A DNA stretch of 64,000 nucleotides, from the NCBI RefSeq assembly GCF_014352875.1, contig NZ_CP060695.1, positions 2,635,501 through 2,699,500 on the forward strand, written 5' to 3'. Made by a program: the position numbers and the translations under genes. The stretch is from Polaribacter pectinis. GTDB taxonomy: Bacteria; Bacteroidota; Bacteroidia; Flavobacteriales; Flavobacteriaceae. Numbering within the stretch: position 1 is the first letter of the stretch; every line of letters starts with the position of its first letter. The notes under the pieces are model-generated. The model ran no database searches. It was not told the origin of the DNA and saw only the letters and a program-made list of their open reading frames with translations. Positions 54,672-63,621 of the stretch are shown here, one piece after another.

Positions 54672-57600
54672 CTAATTTTTAATTACTAAATAAGAAATTA
54701 ATTCAAAGTCATCCAGAGATCTTAAATCATCATTTAAACTTGCTGTACCTCCAGCCGTAAATAAACTTGCGATTCCTTTTTCTTCATTTTTTCCAAGAAT
54801 TTCTTGAACTGCTGTTTCTAGCAACTCAATGTAAGTATTCATAGTTTTTCCTTGTTTGGTTTCCTTTTTAAATTCGTTAACCAAATCAACAAAAACGTCT
54901 GTTTCACTTGAAGATAATTTCTGATAAATATCTAGAATTTTTTTACTTTGTGTAAAACTAAATACTAACTCCCCTTCTGTACTTACATAAGTCAAGAAAT
55001 ATGGGTCTATAGGGTTATGATGCCCTTCTTTTTTATTTTTCTTGCGCTGTTTTAAACAAAAAATAACGCCTTCTTTCAATCCATCTATATTAACTTTGGT
55101 TACTGCATGAATACCTGTAGGTGTTTGTTCTAAAATACCCACATTTTCCTTCAAGTATTCCATCAAATCCATTTTGAAGTCGTTGAATGTGAAATCTGTA
55201 ATTGAAATACCGCCATGAATATCTTCTAAATCAACAACCTCATTTTGCATCTGTTGTAATTGCTTTCTTCGGTAGTCTAAATCATTCATTTCGCCATTAT
55301 CTTCAATAACGTTTTCCTCTCCTGTAGCTGAAATATCTAAAAGCACCATTCTTCCACTCACTCTTGCCTCAAGGTTAATATATTCATCTAGCTCCATATT
55401 CGGCCAGAAATTAACTAATTGTATTTGATTGTTAATAGAACCTAGCCTATCTATACGTCCAAAACGTTGAATGATTCGAACAGGGTTCCAATGAATATCA
55501 TAATTAACAAGAAAATCACAATCTTGGAGGTTTTGTCCTTCAGAAATACAATCTGTTGCAATTAAAAGATCTATCTCTTCTGTTAAATCTGGGTAAATTT
55601 TATTTCGCTCTTTAGATCGTGGAGAAAAATTAGTAAGCAACTCATTTAAGTCTGTTCTAATGCCTTTCATGGTTGTTTTGTTACTTCCACTTCCAGTAAT
55701 TAATGCAGTATTGATTTTATGTTGGTCTTTTGCCCATTTGCTAATATCGTTATAAAGGTAATTTGCTGTATCAGCAAAGGCGGTAAATATTATTACTTTA
55801 TTGTTGCCTTCGTTTAATTGCTGATTAATTTTATTATGAATTAACTCTTTTAATTGAATGAGTTTAGCATCCCTATCTTCATTAATAGTTTTTGTCTCTT
55901 CTGAAAGTTTGCTTAGACGAGATTTATCTTCTTCTAAATCTTGTTTCCATCGTATTAAATCTAAATCTTGAATTAATACTTTTACCTTGTTACCAATTAG
56001 AAAATCATCAAGAGTTGGGTCATCAGTATCAATATCTTCAATAGACAAATCATCATCAGAATAATCTTCTTCGTTTTTAATTTTTTCTAAAAGAATATCA
56101 ATTTTTCCTAAAAGTTTTTCAAGTGTTAATCCAAAAGAATTAATGGAACTTTCCATTCTTTTTAAAAGGTTAACACGCATTAAATGAATTAAACTTTGTT
56201 CTCGATCTACTTGTTTAAAAACGCTACCCGATTCCAAGGTTAAATCGTAACTTCTATTGTATTCTTCTTGCTTGTCTGGTCTGACATACTTAAGAGGAGA
56301 ATACGCACTTAAATTAAGTTTTCTAATTTCCCTATTAATGTCTTGTAAAGACGAAAATTCATCTAATATATCAATATTAGATTTAACATTTTTAGGAAGT
56401 AAACGCTCTGGAAACTTGCCTATATTTTTCAAATCATAATAGCGTTCAATATGCTTTCTTGAACGTGCAATTGTAATTAGATCTAACAATTTGAAATACC
56501 TAGAATCTAGTGACTCTAATAATTGAGATGATTTTTTATTTTCGTCAGGATTTTTTAACCACTTGTTAAATTGAGTTTGAGCAATTTTCATTACGTGATT
56601 AATATTGTCTATACCATATCCAGAAAATGCTGTTTCTTGACCTTCAGTAATGAATGCAACTTGATTTTTAAGATCATTCATTCGATTATTTACGGGAGTT
56701 GCAGATAACATTAAAACTTTCGTTTTTACACCAGCCTTAATTATTTGGTTCATCAATTTCCCATAACGTGTTTCCCTGTCGCGTCTTGGATTATTATTTC
56801 TAAAATTGTGAGACTCATCGATAACAATTAGGTCATAGTTACCCCAATTAATAGTTTCTAAATTAATTGAGCCAGACAGCCCACGTTCTCTATTTAAGTC
56901 TGTATGATTTAATACATCATAATTAAATCTGTCATCCGCTAAGATATTTCTCTTATCGTTAAGCGTGTAAACCGTCCAGTTATCACGAAGTTTTTTAGGA
57001 CAAAGCACAAGCACTCTATCATTTCTTAATTCATAATATTTAATTACTGCTAATGCTTGAAAAGTTTTACCTAAACCAACACTATCTGCAAGAATGCACC
57101 CTCCATACTTTTCTACTTTATCAATAGTTCCTAAAACACCATCCTTTTGAAATTTATAGAGTTTGTTCCACACTAGAGTATCTTTGAAACCTGTCTTAAC
57201 TTTAATTATTTTGTCTTCATCTAAATCTACTAAATAATCTTTGAAGATATTATATAAAGTGAAGTAGTATATGGAAGATGGAGAATTATCTTTGTAAGCA
57301 AGCTCTAATTGTTCTAAAACTTCTTTTTTAACATCAGTCATTAAGGCTTCATTGTTCCAATTCTGATTAAAGAAGTTTAACATCTGCTCAGTAACTTCAG
57401 CATCATTAGTTACCGTATTCATTGTAATCTTATCATTTGGAGCGAAACCTAAATCTGATGCTGATAAATTTGATGTGGATATATTTATACCTGTAGATTC
57501 AATACCATCTAAGTGAATTAAATTAGTACCTATTACACCTGGCATTTTAGTGGATTTTATCTCTGCTTTAGCTTTAATCCAGTCTGCACATTCTTGCGCT

Positions 57601-57872
57601 ATTTTATGGATATTTAGTTGATTTTTAAATCTATATTCATATTTATCACCATTAATATCCGTAGGCGAGTCTGTAAAAAACTGACGATCCCTAACATTAA
57701 AAAGACCAGAACTTAAAATAATTTTTAAGCTCTCTATTTTTGAAAGTTCTTGTTTTAAGTGAGAGAATCCATAAATTGTAAAATAAGCAGCAATAATTGA
57801 TGCTTTATCATTATTCTTTATGTTCTCGATTAGGGTATCTCCTAAGGTTTTTTTAGTATATATATTAGCCAT
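54672..57872 (-). CDS. SNF2-family helicase with PLD-like N-terminal domain
   Basis: 1066 residues. N-terminal 1-170 is PLD-like (SLKIILSSGLFNVRD and IHLDGIESTGINISTSNLSASDLG); the HxK motif reads HLD, so nuclease activity is doubtful. Helicase: LADSVGLGKT (Walker A), VIDESHNF, LMLSATPVN, LLIATDCISEGQNLQD, IIQRFGRIDRLG. C-terminal part unassigned. It could be the translocase of a multigene defence unit with DUF4391 and the mod/res genes. A drmD/SNF2-type link to DISARM was considered but drmA/B are absent. Confidence 0.88.
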   Translation of the reverse strand: MANIYTKKTLGDTLIENIKNNDKASIIAAYFTIYGFSHLKQELSKIESLKIILSSGLFNVRDRQFFTDSPTDINGDKYEYRFKNQLNIHKIAQECADWIKAKAEIKSTKMPGVIGTNLIHLDGIESTGINISTSNLSASDLGFAPNDKITMNTVTNDAEVTEQMLNFFNQNWNNEALMTDVKKEVLEQLELAYKDNSPSSIYYFTLYNIFKDYLVDLDEDKIIKVKTGFKDTLVWNKLYKFQKDGVLGTIDKVEKYGGCILADSVGLGKTFQALAVIKYYELRNDRVLVLCPKKLRDNWTVYTLNDKRNILADDRFNYDVLNHTDLNRERGLSGSINLETINWGNYDLIVIDESHNFRNNNPRRDRETRYGKLMNQIIKAGVKTKVLMLSATPVNNRMNDLKNQVAFITEGQETAFSGYGIDNINHVMKIAQTQFNKWLKNPDENKKSSQLLESLDSRYFKLLDLITIARSRKHIERYYDLKNIGKFPERLLPKNVKSNIDILDEFSSLQDINREIRKLNLSAYSPLKYVRPDKQEEYNRSYDLTLESGSVFKQVDREQSLIHLMRVNLLKRMESSINSFGLTLEKLLGKIDILLEKIKNEEDYSDDDLSIEDIDTDDPTLDDFLIGNKVKVLIQDLDLIRWKQDLEEDKSRLSKLSEETKTINEDRDAKLIQLKELIHNKINQQLNEGNNKVIIFTAFADTANYLYNDISKWAKDQHKINTALITGSGSNKTTMKGIRTDLNELLTNFSPRSKERNKIYPDLTEEIDLLIATDCISEGQNLQDCDFLVNYDIHWNPVRIIQRFGRIDRLGSINNQIQLVNFWPNMELDEYINLEARVSGRMVLLDISATGEENVIEDNGEMNDLDYRRKQLQQMQNEVVDLEDIHGGISITDFTFNDFKMDLMEYLKENVGILEQTPTGIHAVTKVNIDGLKEGVIFCLKQRKKNKKEGHHNPIDPYFLTYVSTEGELVFSFTQSKKILDIYQKLSSSETDVFVDLVNEFKKETKQGKTMNTYIELLETAVQEILGKNEEKGIASLFTAGGTASLNDDLRSLDDFELISYLVIKN

Positions 57873-57986
57873 TATTCTTTTTCGTGAGCAAAACTACTTT
57901 TTACAAACAGGTTATGTTTATCATACCACTGTATTTTGTTTTAATAAATTTAGAGCAATTTAGTTTGTTAAAAATAAGGAATTAAA

Positions 57987-58012
57987 AAACTCTAGCAAAG
58001 TTGCTAGAGTTT
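57987..58012 (-). terminator. Terminator separating integration module from helicase
   Basis: AAACTCTAGCAA (57987-57998) and TTGCTAGAGTTT (58001-58012), with T-rich flank on the minus strand. Confidence 0.85.
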
Positions 58013-58032
58013 AAAAAATTTTAGAATTTATT

Positions 58033-58269
58033 TTATCTTTCAAAATCAATATCTTGACTCCTTTGTTTTTTAGAAAGTAATTTATTTATTTCTTGAGTTC
58101 GTGATTTTACTCTTTTTTTATCAAAAGAAGATTTACCATCATTTAGACCCAACATGAAATCATTTGAATTCGTTGTTTTAATGATTTGCTCAATAAGCTT
58201 TGGATTATGTTCTGCTAGTAGATATGCGTAATTAAATCCTTTTAAATATTGTTCACTTAATTTATCCAT
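58033..58269 (-). CDS. Small protein of unknown function, tail like DUF2958 gene
   Basis: 78 residues. LSEQYLKGFNYAYLLAEHNP and MLGLNDGKSSFDKKRVKS suggest a small helical protein. Ends with RSQDIDFER, a tail of the same form as the genes at 26039 and 27386. Its ATG overlaps the stop of the HTH gene upstream. Confidence 0.55.
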   Translation of the reverse strand: MDKLSEQYLKGFNYAYLLAEHNPKLIEQIIKTTNSNDFMLGLNDGKSSFDKKRVKSRTQEINKLLSKKQRSQDIDFER

Positions 58270-58538
58270 TAAAATGATTTTTTAGTGTGATTATTAAGGT
58301 ATTTCATAATTGAATCATAATCATATAAAATGATTTTCTTTTGTGGTTGTGTAAACGTAATACTTCCTTCATCACGAAGTTTTTGAAGGGTTGTTTTACT
58401 TTTTATATTCAAAATTTCCATTGCACGATCTGGTGACACCCATTTGTCTTGTGTAATATTTTTCTTTTCTTTTAATCGATCAACAACTTCCTCAATTAAT
58501 AAATAAAAAGCTTCGTCTTGTAAGCAAATAACTTCCAT
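58269..58538 (-). CDS. Excisionase-like helix-turn-helix protein
   Basis: 89 residues. WVSPDRAMEILNIKSKTTLQ followed by KLRDEGSITFTQPQKKIILYD, a MerR/excisionase-type winged HTH. It is adjacent to the integrase, so a directionality-factor role is likely (inference). Confidence 0.75.
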   Translation of the reverse strand: MEVICLQDEAFYLLIEEVVDRLKEKKNITQDKWVSPDRAMEILNIKSKTTLQKLRDEGSITFTQPQKKIILYDYDSIMKYLNNHTKKSF

Positions 58539-58560
58539 AGGCTAAAGATAAAATAAATTT

Positions 58561-59775
58561 TTAAAAATCTATTACTTTATCCAAGGCATCATCTGTGTCT
58601 TTATGCATAAAGTTAGATTGGTAATTTATTGTTGTTGTAATAGAGGAATGTCTATATAACTTCTGCAACATTTGAATAGGTATTTTATCTCCAGAGATAT
58701 TTCCAAAAGTATGCCTTGCAATGTGCATGGTTAACTTTTTATTAATTTCTGCTTTTTCTGCTATCGTTTCCAAATATTTATTAAACTTTTTATTAGCTGT
58801 TTTTGTTTTTGCTAATATATCTTTATCACTTTTTAGGTTCGCTTCTTTAAGCTCTGGAAATATAAAGTCATGCTGTTTTAACTTCTCTTTTCTATATTCT
58901 TCTATTATTGGTAAAACCTTATTAGGTAGTTTTAAAGATAATAATTTGTCATTTTTATTCATTCGATAATGAAGCCTATCGTCATAAATATCATCCCATT
59001 TTATTTTCAATACATCTGCAACTCGCATACCTGCCAAATAAAAACTGAAGAGCCAAACATTTCTTGCATGCAATTCTTGTTCATTAAGATTATCTAATGA
59101 TTCTATCCTTTTAACCTCATTAGCTGATAAACCAACCTTCTCTGTTTCTGGAAACTTAATTCTGATTTTACCTTTTCCAAAAGGATATAATTTACTATCA
59201 ACTATTCCCTGTCTGATGGCTTTATTAAATAAGGTGCGAATTACAATAAGATTGTTAGTAATTGAACGTGGAGAATTTTTCCTCTTAACCCTAAGGTGAG
59301 TAATAAAATCTTTCAAAAATTCTTCATTAATTTCTTTAAAAGATAGATTATCTGAACCCGAAAAATTGATGACATGATTGACTCTTGGTTTATCAGAACT
59401 CAAACGTGTCAATTTTTTATTTGCTTCCAATTCTGACAGATACTTTTTACTAACGCTATTAAAACTCTCTTCATTAAAAGGTTTTACTATCTGTTTTTTT
59501 ATTTGTTTTGAAGAAAATTCTTTATGATTTGATTGTAGTTCAATTACAGTATCGCTTGCTTCAGCTAACTTCTTAACTAATAAGTTATTTAGGCGAACTG
59601 AATTTGGGTGTGATTTTTTTATTTTTCTTTCTACTTCATCCCAATGATGAGATTCAATGTAATGTCCAGTATAGATAACGTTAGCTTTTCTATTTTTCAC
59701 AATCCTAATCATCAAGGGGAATAGCCCTTCTTTATTAGGTTTTTTACGAAGTATTAATCTTATGCTTGATGCCAT
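58561..59775 (-). CDS. int: Tyrosine integrase
   Basis: 404 residues. Arm-binding N-domain (about 5-90), SAM-like core-binding domain (105-195) and catalytic domain. Catalytic set: R in YLAGMRVADVLKIKWDD, HIARH (HxxRH) and the nucleophile in HSSITTTINYQS. It is at the right end, 190 bases from attR, and should recombine the tRNA-Leu sites. Start at 59775; the two right arm repeats lie in its upstream region. Confidence 0.95.
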   Translation of the reverse strand: MASSIRLILRKKPNKEGLFPLMIRIVKNRKANVIYTGHYIESHHWDEVERKIKKSHPNSVRLNNLLVKKLAEASDTVIELQSNHKEFSSKQIKKQIVKPFNEESFNSVSKKYLSELEANKKLTRLSSDKPRVNHVINFSGSDNLSFKEINEEFLKDFITHLRVKRKNSPRSITNNLIVIRTLFNKAIRQGIVDSKLYPFGKGKIRIKFPETEKVGLSANEVKRIESLDNLNEQELHARNVWLFSFYLAGMRVADVLKIKWDDIYDDRLHYRMNKNDKLLSLKLPNKVLPIIEEYRKEKLKQHDFIFPELKEANLKSDKDILAKTKTANKKFNKYLETIAEKAEINKKLTMHIARHTFGNISGDKIPIQMLQKLYRHSSITTTINYQSNFMHKDTDDALDKVIDF

Positions 59776-59840
59776 TGTATAAAAATATGTATATTTATAA
59801 TATGTTGTAAATAAGGGTTATATAGCAAAAGTAACACTTT

Positions 59841-59862
59841 TAGGTCAAACATAGGTCAAACA
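59841..59862. repeat. Two 11-bp direct repeats TAGGTCAAACA, right arm sites
   Basis: Copies at 59841 and 59852, same orientation as the three at 22916. Nearby ACCCTTA/TAAGGGT (59897-59915) is another short inverted repeat. Confidence 0.65.
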
Positions 59863-59964
59863 AAAGCTGATTTTATACAGTTTTATATACATTTATAAAC
59901 CCTTACAAATAAGGGTAAGTGTTTGAAAATTAGCACAAATAGATACATATTGAATCATTATAAA

Positions 59965-60020
59965 CTGGATTCAAAATCCAGTTCTTTCGGGAGTGTGGGT
60001 TCGATTCCCACCTTGAGTAC
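59965..60020. repeat. attR, 56-bp copy of tRNA-Leu 3' segment
   Basis: Identical to 22821-22876. No acceptor or D-arm precedes it, so it is not a tRNA gene. Confidence 0.93.
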
Positions 60021-60025
60021 TAAAG

Positions 60026-60065
60026 AAAAACCTCAACTATTTGATTCAAATAGATTGAGGTTTTT
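60026..60065 (+). terminator. Original tRNA-Leu terminator, now beyond attR
   Basis: AAAAACCTCAA (60026-60036) pairs with TTGAGGTTTTT (60055-60065), with an inner stem CTATTTG/CAAATAG. Confidence 0.85.
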
Positions 60066-60161
60066 TAAATTTATTAATTGTACTGTTTATGTACAATTAA
60101 ATTATCTACTATCTATTTAGAAAGAATTTTGTCATTTTTAAGTTCTTTAAATCTATGTGTA

Positions 60162-60314
60162 TTAGAATAAGTTTTTTTTATTAAAAACCAAGATACCTGA
60201 AAGAATACAAAGGTGAAGTTTGTATGTTTCAGTAAAAACTAAAACTTTTTCTTCTATAATGTAACCAAAATCATTATCAAAAATCTTATTTAAAAGAAGT
60301 ATATCACTCGCCAT
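60162..60314 (-). CDS. Possible 50-residue ORF in the gap before the LacI gene
   Basis: ATG at 60314, stop at 60162. Product MASDILLLNKIFDNDFGYII... with a hydrophobic C-terminal third. No homology recognised; it may be a chance ORF or gene remnant in the 60,066-60,397 gap, which otherwise holds nothing I can name. Confidence 0.2.
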   Translation of the reverse strand: MASDILLLNKIFDNDFGYIIEEKVLVFTETYKLHLCILSGILVFNKKNLF

Positions 60315-60397
60315 TTTTTTTGCTTAATGTGTTTCCATATTTAAAATTTTTAAAGTGTGGGACAGTGTTCTAACTTGAGGCGTTTTTAGACCAGATT

Positions 60398-61432
60398 CTA
60401 GTTTTCTAAATATGTTTCTAAATTTTCTGTATTTACAATATCTATTGGCAATAAGCTTTTTGCAGGTATTTTTTTGTTGAAAAGTAAGTGTTCAACTAAA
60501 TAAGTTAAACCTAAATAGACTTGCTTTTTTGGGTTTTGGTGAATTAAAAAATCGATATGATTGCTTTTTAAATATCGAATGTTCTCATTTAATAAATCGT
60601 AACCAATAATTTTAATATCTTTTCCTTTTGTAAATTCAGCAACACTATAAGTCTTTGAGGTGGTAACAAAAATTCCTACTAAATTTTTATTTAAATTTAA
60701 AACATGATTAATTTTTTCTTTCAGATCTATATTTTTAAAACCATATGTAGTTATTTGATAATTAGACTCTTTTAATTCATTAAAATAAGCTCTAAAACCT
60801 TTTTCTTTTTCTTGCATGTGTATTGCATTATTAAAATCTTCATCTATATGAATAATAGCAATATTAGAATTATTAGGAACTATAATTTTCATTAAACTAG
60901 CAGCAACTCTTCCGCTTTTAAATAAGTCCTGACCAACAAAGTTTGTGGTATTTTCTATTTCTAATTGATTGTTAAACTTACTTACAATAATATTAGAAGC
61001 TGCATAACTGGTTGCAATTTTAATAGTTTCTTTATAAAATAAAGGAGTTAATAAAACCGCATTTGGCGATAATTTTAAGACCTTATTGTTTACAGTTACA
61101 AAAGACGCTACATCATTTGGGTTAAAAAGAAAAGGCTCTATAAATACACCAAAAGATGCAAACTCATTAATTGCTTCTTGAATTCCTTCATAACAAGGAA
61201 GCCAAAAAGAATCTTCTTTATAATCTGGTAAAACAACACATATATGATATTCTTTTGTGTTCTTTAAACTTCTTGCTAATAAATTTGGTTTATAGTCTAT
61301 CTCGTTTAAAACTGCATTTACTTTTTCTAAAGCTTTTGTAGAAACTTTTCCTCTTTTATGAATAACTCTATCTACAGTTCCTTTAGAAACATCTGCAAGT
61401 TTTGCAATATCCTTAATTGTATATTTCTTCAT
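60398..61432 (-). CDS. LacI-family transcriptional regulator
   Basis: 344 residues from ATG 61432 (MKKYTIKDIAKLADVSKGTV), the canonical LacI HTH; the ATG at 61486 would put 18 residues before it. The HTH is followed by GKVSTKALEKV and PNLLARSLK (hinge helix), then a periplasmic-binding-protein-like sugar domain. Divergent from the sugar genes at 61637 and should control them through the sites at 61466-61501. Confidence 0.92.
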   Translation of the reverse strand: MKKYTIKDIAKLADVSKGTVDRVIHKRGKVSTKALEKVNAVLNEIDYKPNLLARSLKNTKEYHICVVLPDYKEDSFWLPCYEGIQEAINEFASFGVFIEPFLFNPNDVASFVTVNNKVLKLSPNAVLLTPLFYKETIKIATSYAASNIIVSKFNNQLEIENTTNFVGQDLFKSGRVAASLMKIIVPNNSNIAIIHIDEDFNNAIHMQEKEKGFRAYFNELKESNYQITTYGFKNIDLKEKINHVLNLNKNLVGIFVTTSKTYSVAEFTKGKDIKIIGYDLLNENIRYLKSNHIDFLIHQNPKKQVYLGLTYLVEHLLFNKKIPAKSLLPIDIVNTENLETYLEN

Positions 61433-61465
61433 TAAGACAAATATATAATTTACTTTACAAAAAAG

Positions 61466-61501
61466 TGTGCTCGATAACAATACCAAGTGTGTTCGAGCAC
61501 A
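61466..61501. promoter_or_regulatory. Two tandem LacI-type operator sites
   Basis: TGTGCTCGATAACA (61466-61479) and TGTGTTCGAGCACA (61488-61501), spaced 22 bases start to start (two helical turns). The second is nearly a perfect palindrome around the central CG. A -7 box candidate TAGTTTTG lies downstream at 61541. Confidence 0.65.
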
Positions 61502-61636
61502 TTTTTTATAATTTTGCTTTTTTTATACATATTTATTATATAGTTTTGTAAAAATGATAACAGTTTTACCATTACAAAAAAACACATAAATATCTGTTTA
61601 TTAATTACTTAAAATATACTATAAAAAATATATAAA

Positions 61637-62542
61637 ATGAAAAAACCAACTTTAGTCATATTAGCCGCAGGAATGGGAAGTAGATATGGAGGATTAAAAC
61701 AAATGGACACTTTTACACCTGAAGGAGATACAATTATAGATTTCTCTCTTTATGATGCAATTCAAGCAGGCTTTGGTAAAGTTGTTTTTATTATTAGAAA
61801 AAGTTTTCAAGCAGAATTTAAAGCAACTTTTAATGAAAAATTAGCTGGAAAAGTTGAGGTAGAATATGTATACCAAGAATTAGAAAATGTACCAGAAAAA
61901 TATGTAAACCCACAAAGAGTAAAACCATGGGGAACAGGACATGCTCTTTTAATGACTAAAGGTGTTGTAAAAGAAAATTTTGCAATTATTAATGCAGATG
62001 ATTTCTACAGCAGAGAAGCTTTTAATGCTATTGCAGAGCAGTTAAGAAATACTGATGAAAATAGTTACAACTTTAGTATGGTAGCCTATTCTCTAAAAAA
62101 TACAGTTTCAGATAATGGTTATGTTTCTAGAGGAGAATGTACTGTAGACAAAAATGGTTTTTTAACGGATGTTACAGAAAGAGTTCGAATAGAAAAAATA
62201 GATGGAGTACTAAAGAGTGAAAACGATTCTGGAGAAATGCTTCCTATAAATGAAAATACAACAGTTTCTATGAATATTTGGGGATTTACACCTAAATGTT
62301 TTGAGTTTGGTGATGAATTATTTTTAGACTTTTTAGAGAGTAATAAAAAAAACTTAAATGCAGAATTTTATTTACCATCTATTGTAAATAAAATGTTAGC
62401 AGGAAATAAAGCTTCTGTAAAAGTTTTAGAATCAGACTCTAAATGGTTTGGAGTAACTTATAGTGATGACAAAGAAAAAGTACAGAAAGAGATTAATAAG
62501 ATGAAAGAAAACGGAGTTTATCCAACTAAATTATGGAACTAA
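61637..62542 (+). CDS. NDP-sugar nucleotidyltransferase
   Basis: 301 residues. LVILAAGMGSRYGGLKQ is the glycosyl-nucleotidyltransferase signature, with INADDFYSREAF (metal-binding Asp) near 115. Makes UDP- or GDP-sugars from sugar-1-phosphates. The next gene makes a sugar-1-phosphate, so they likely form one salvage route. Two bases to that gene. Confidence 0.88.
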   Translation: MKKPTLVILAAGMGSRYGGLKQMDTFTPEGDTIIDFSLYDAIQAGFGKVVFIIRKSFQAEFKATFNEKLAGKVEVEYVYQELENVPEKYVNPQRVKPWGTGHALLMTKGVVKENFAIINADDFYSREAFNAIAEQLRNTDENSYNFSMVAYSLKNTVSDNGYVSRGECTVDKNGFLTDVTERVRIEKIDGVLKSENDSGEMLPINENTTVSMNIWGFTPKCFEFGDELFLDFLESNKKNLNAEFYLPSIVNKMLAGNKASVKVLESDSKWFGVTYSDDKEKVQKEINKMKENGVYPTKLWN

Positions 62543-62543
62543 A

Positions 62544-63611
62544 ATGAAAGTAGAAACTATAAAATCCATCTTTAATGAGTTCGATCATCAATCGAATTAT
62601 GTTAGTCATTCAGAATTAAATTCTGGTCATATTAACGACACTTTTTTGGTGAAAACAGATGGTTCTAAAGACTATATTCTTCAAAGAATAAATCATAAAA
62701 TTTTTAAAGATGTTCCTGGTTTAGTTAATAATAAAGTTTTAACAAGCAAACATCTAAAAAGTAAATACCCAAACCTTTCTGAAGATGAATTAAGTGTAAA
62801 AGTTTTGAGTTTTGTAAAAAGTAAGAGTACAGATTTTTACTACTTCAAAAAAGGAGAAGATTTTTGGAATGTGATGATTTTTATTGACAATAGTGTTACA
62901 CACGAAATTGTAAAAGATAAAGAAATAGCTTATGAAGGAGGAAAACTTTTAGGCGATTTTTTAAACAGTACATCAGATTTTGATAGTAGTAAATTAATAG
63001 ACGTTATTCCTAATTTTCATGACATGTCTTTTCGCTACAAACAATATGCTTCTTCACTTCAAAGTGCTTTAAAGGAACGTTTACTAAAAGCCTCTAAATA
63101 CATAAAAATTGTATCAGAATTAAAAGAAGAGATGCATGTTCTACAAAATTTAAAACAAGAAGGAAAAATTCCTGTAAGAGTAACACATAATGATACTAAA
63201 ATATCAAACTCTCTTTTTACAAAAGATAATAAAGGTATTTGTATGATAGATACAGATACAGTAATGCCAGGAATTATCCATTACGATTTTGGAGACGCTA
63301 TTAGAACCATTTGTAATTCAGCAGCAGAAGATGAAAAAGATTTATCTAAAGTTGCTTTTAATTTAGAATATTACAAAGCGTATGAAAAAGGTTTTTTAGA
63401 GAAATCTAGAGATTCTTTGTCAGAAATAGGATTGAAACACTTGCCTTTAGCAGCAAAAACAATGATTTTTATTATGGCTCTTCGTTTTTTAACCGATTAT
63501 TTAAATAACGACATCTATTATAAAACCGAATATTCAGAACACAATTTAGATAGAGCAAAAAATCAATTTAAATTGATAGAGAGTTTTTCTGAAAAAATAA
63601 TTAACCAATAA
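62544..63611 (+). CDS. NahK-like sugar kinase (APH fold)
   Basis: 355 residues. Aminoglycoside-phosphotransferase fold: VTHNDTKISNSLF (catalytic loop HxD..N) and ICMIDTDTVMPG (metal-binding DTD), as in N-acetylhexosamine 1-kinase. Would phosphorylate the anomeric OH of GlcNAc/GalNAc-type sugars; exact substrate is not proven. Fits with the nucleotidyltransferase upstream. Confidence 0.82.
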   Translation: MKVETIKSIFNEFDHQSNYVSHSELNSGHINDTFLVKTDGSKDYILQRINHKIFKDVPGLVNNKVLTSKHLKSKYPNLSEDELSVKVLSFVKSKSTDFYYFKKGEDFWNVMIFIDNSVTHEIVKDKEIAYEGGKLLGDFLNSTSDFDSSKLIDVIPNFHDMSFRYKQYASSLQSALKERLLKASKYIKIVSELKEEMHVLQNLKQEGKIPVRVTHNDTKISNSLFTKDNKGICMIDTDTVMPGIIHYDFGDAIRTICNSAAEDEKDLSKVAFNLEYYKAYEKGFLEKSRDSLSEIGLKHLPLAAKTMIFIMALRFLTDYLNNDIYYKTEYSEHNLDRAKNQFKLIESFSEKIINQ

Positions 63612-63621
63612 ACTTATAATT

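Larger units (their letters stand above)
22821..59964. mobile_element. 37.1-kb integrative, probably mobilizable, element in tRNA-Leu
   Basis: Bounded by the 56-bp att repeats. Carries a tyrosine integrase and excisionase-like gene at the right end, a relaxase and coupling ATPases, a serine recombinase and several defence systems. No complete set of type IV secretion structural genes is present (no VirB4/TraG-like pump of the large kind, no pilus genes), so it would rely on a helper for transfer (inference). Confidence 0.9.

Noticed and set aside
54672..57872. DISARM drmD or a BREX component
   Set aside because: No drmA, drmB, pglZ or brxC genes are in the window.
59965..60020. A second tRNA-Leu gene
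   Set aside because: Only the 3' part is present; acceptor 5' strand and D-arm are missing, so it is the attR remnant.
59923..60120. Open frame across attR on the plus strand
   Set aside because: It runs through the tRNA fragment and the terminator and has no protein-like composition.
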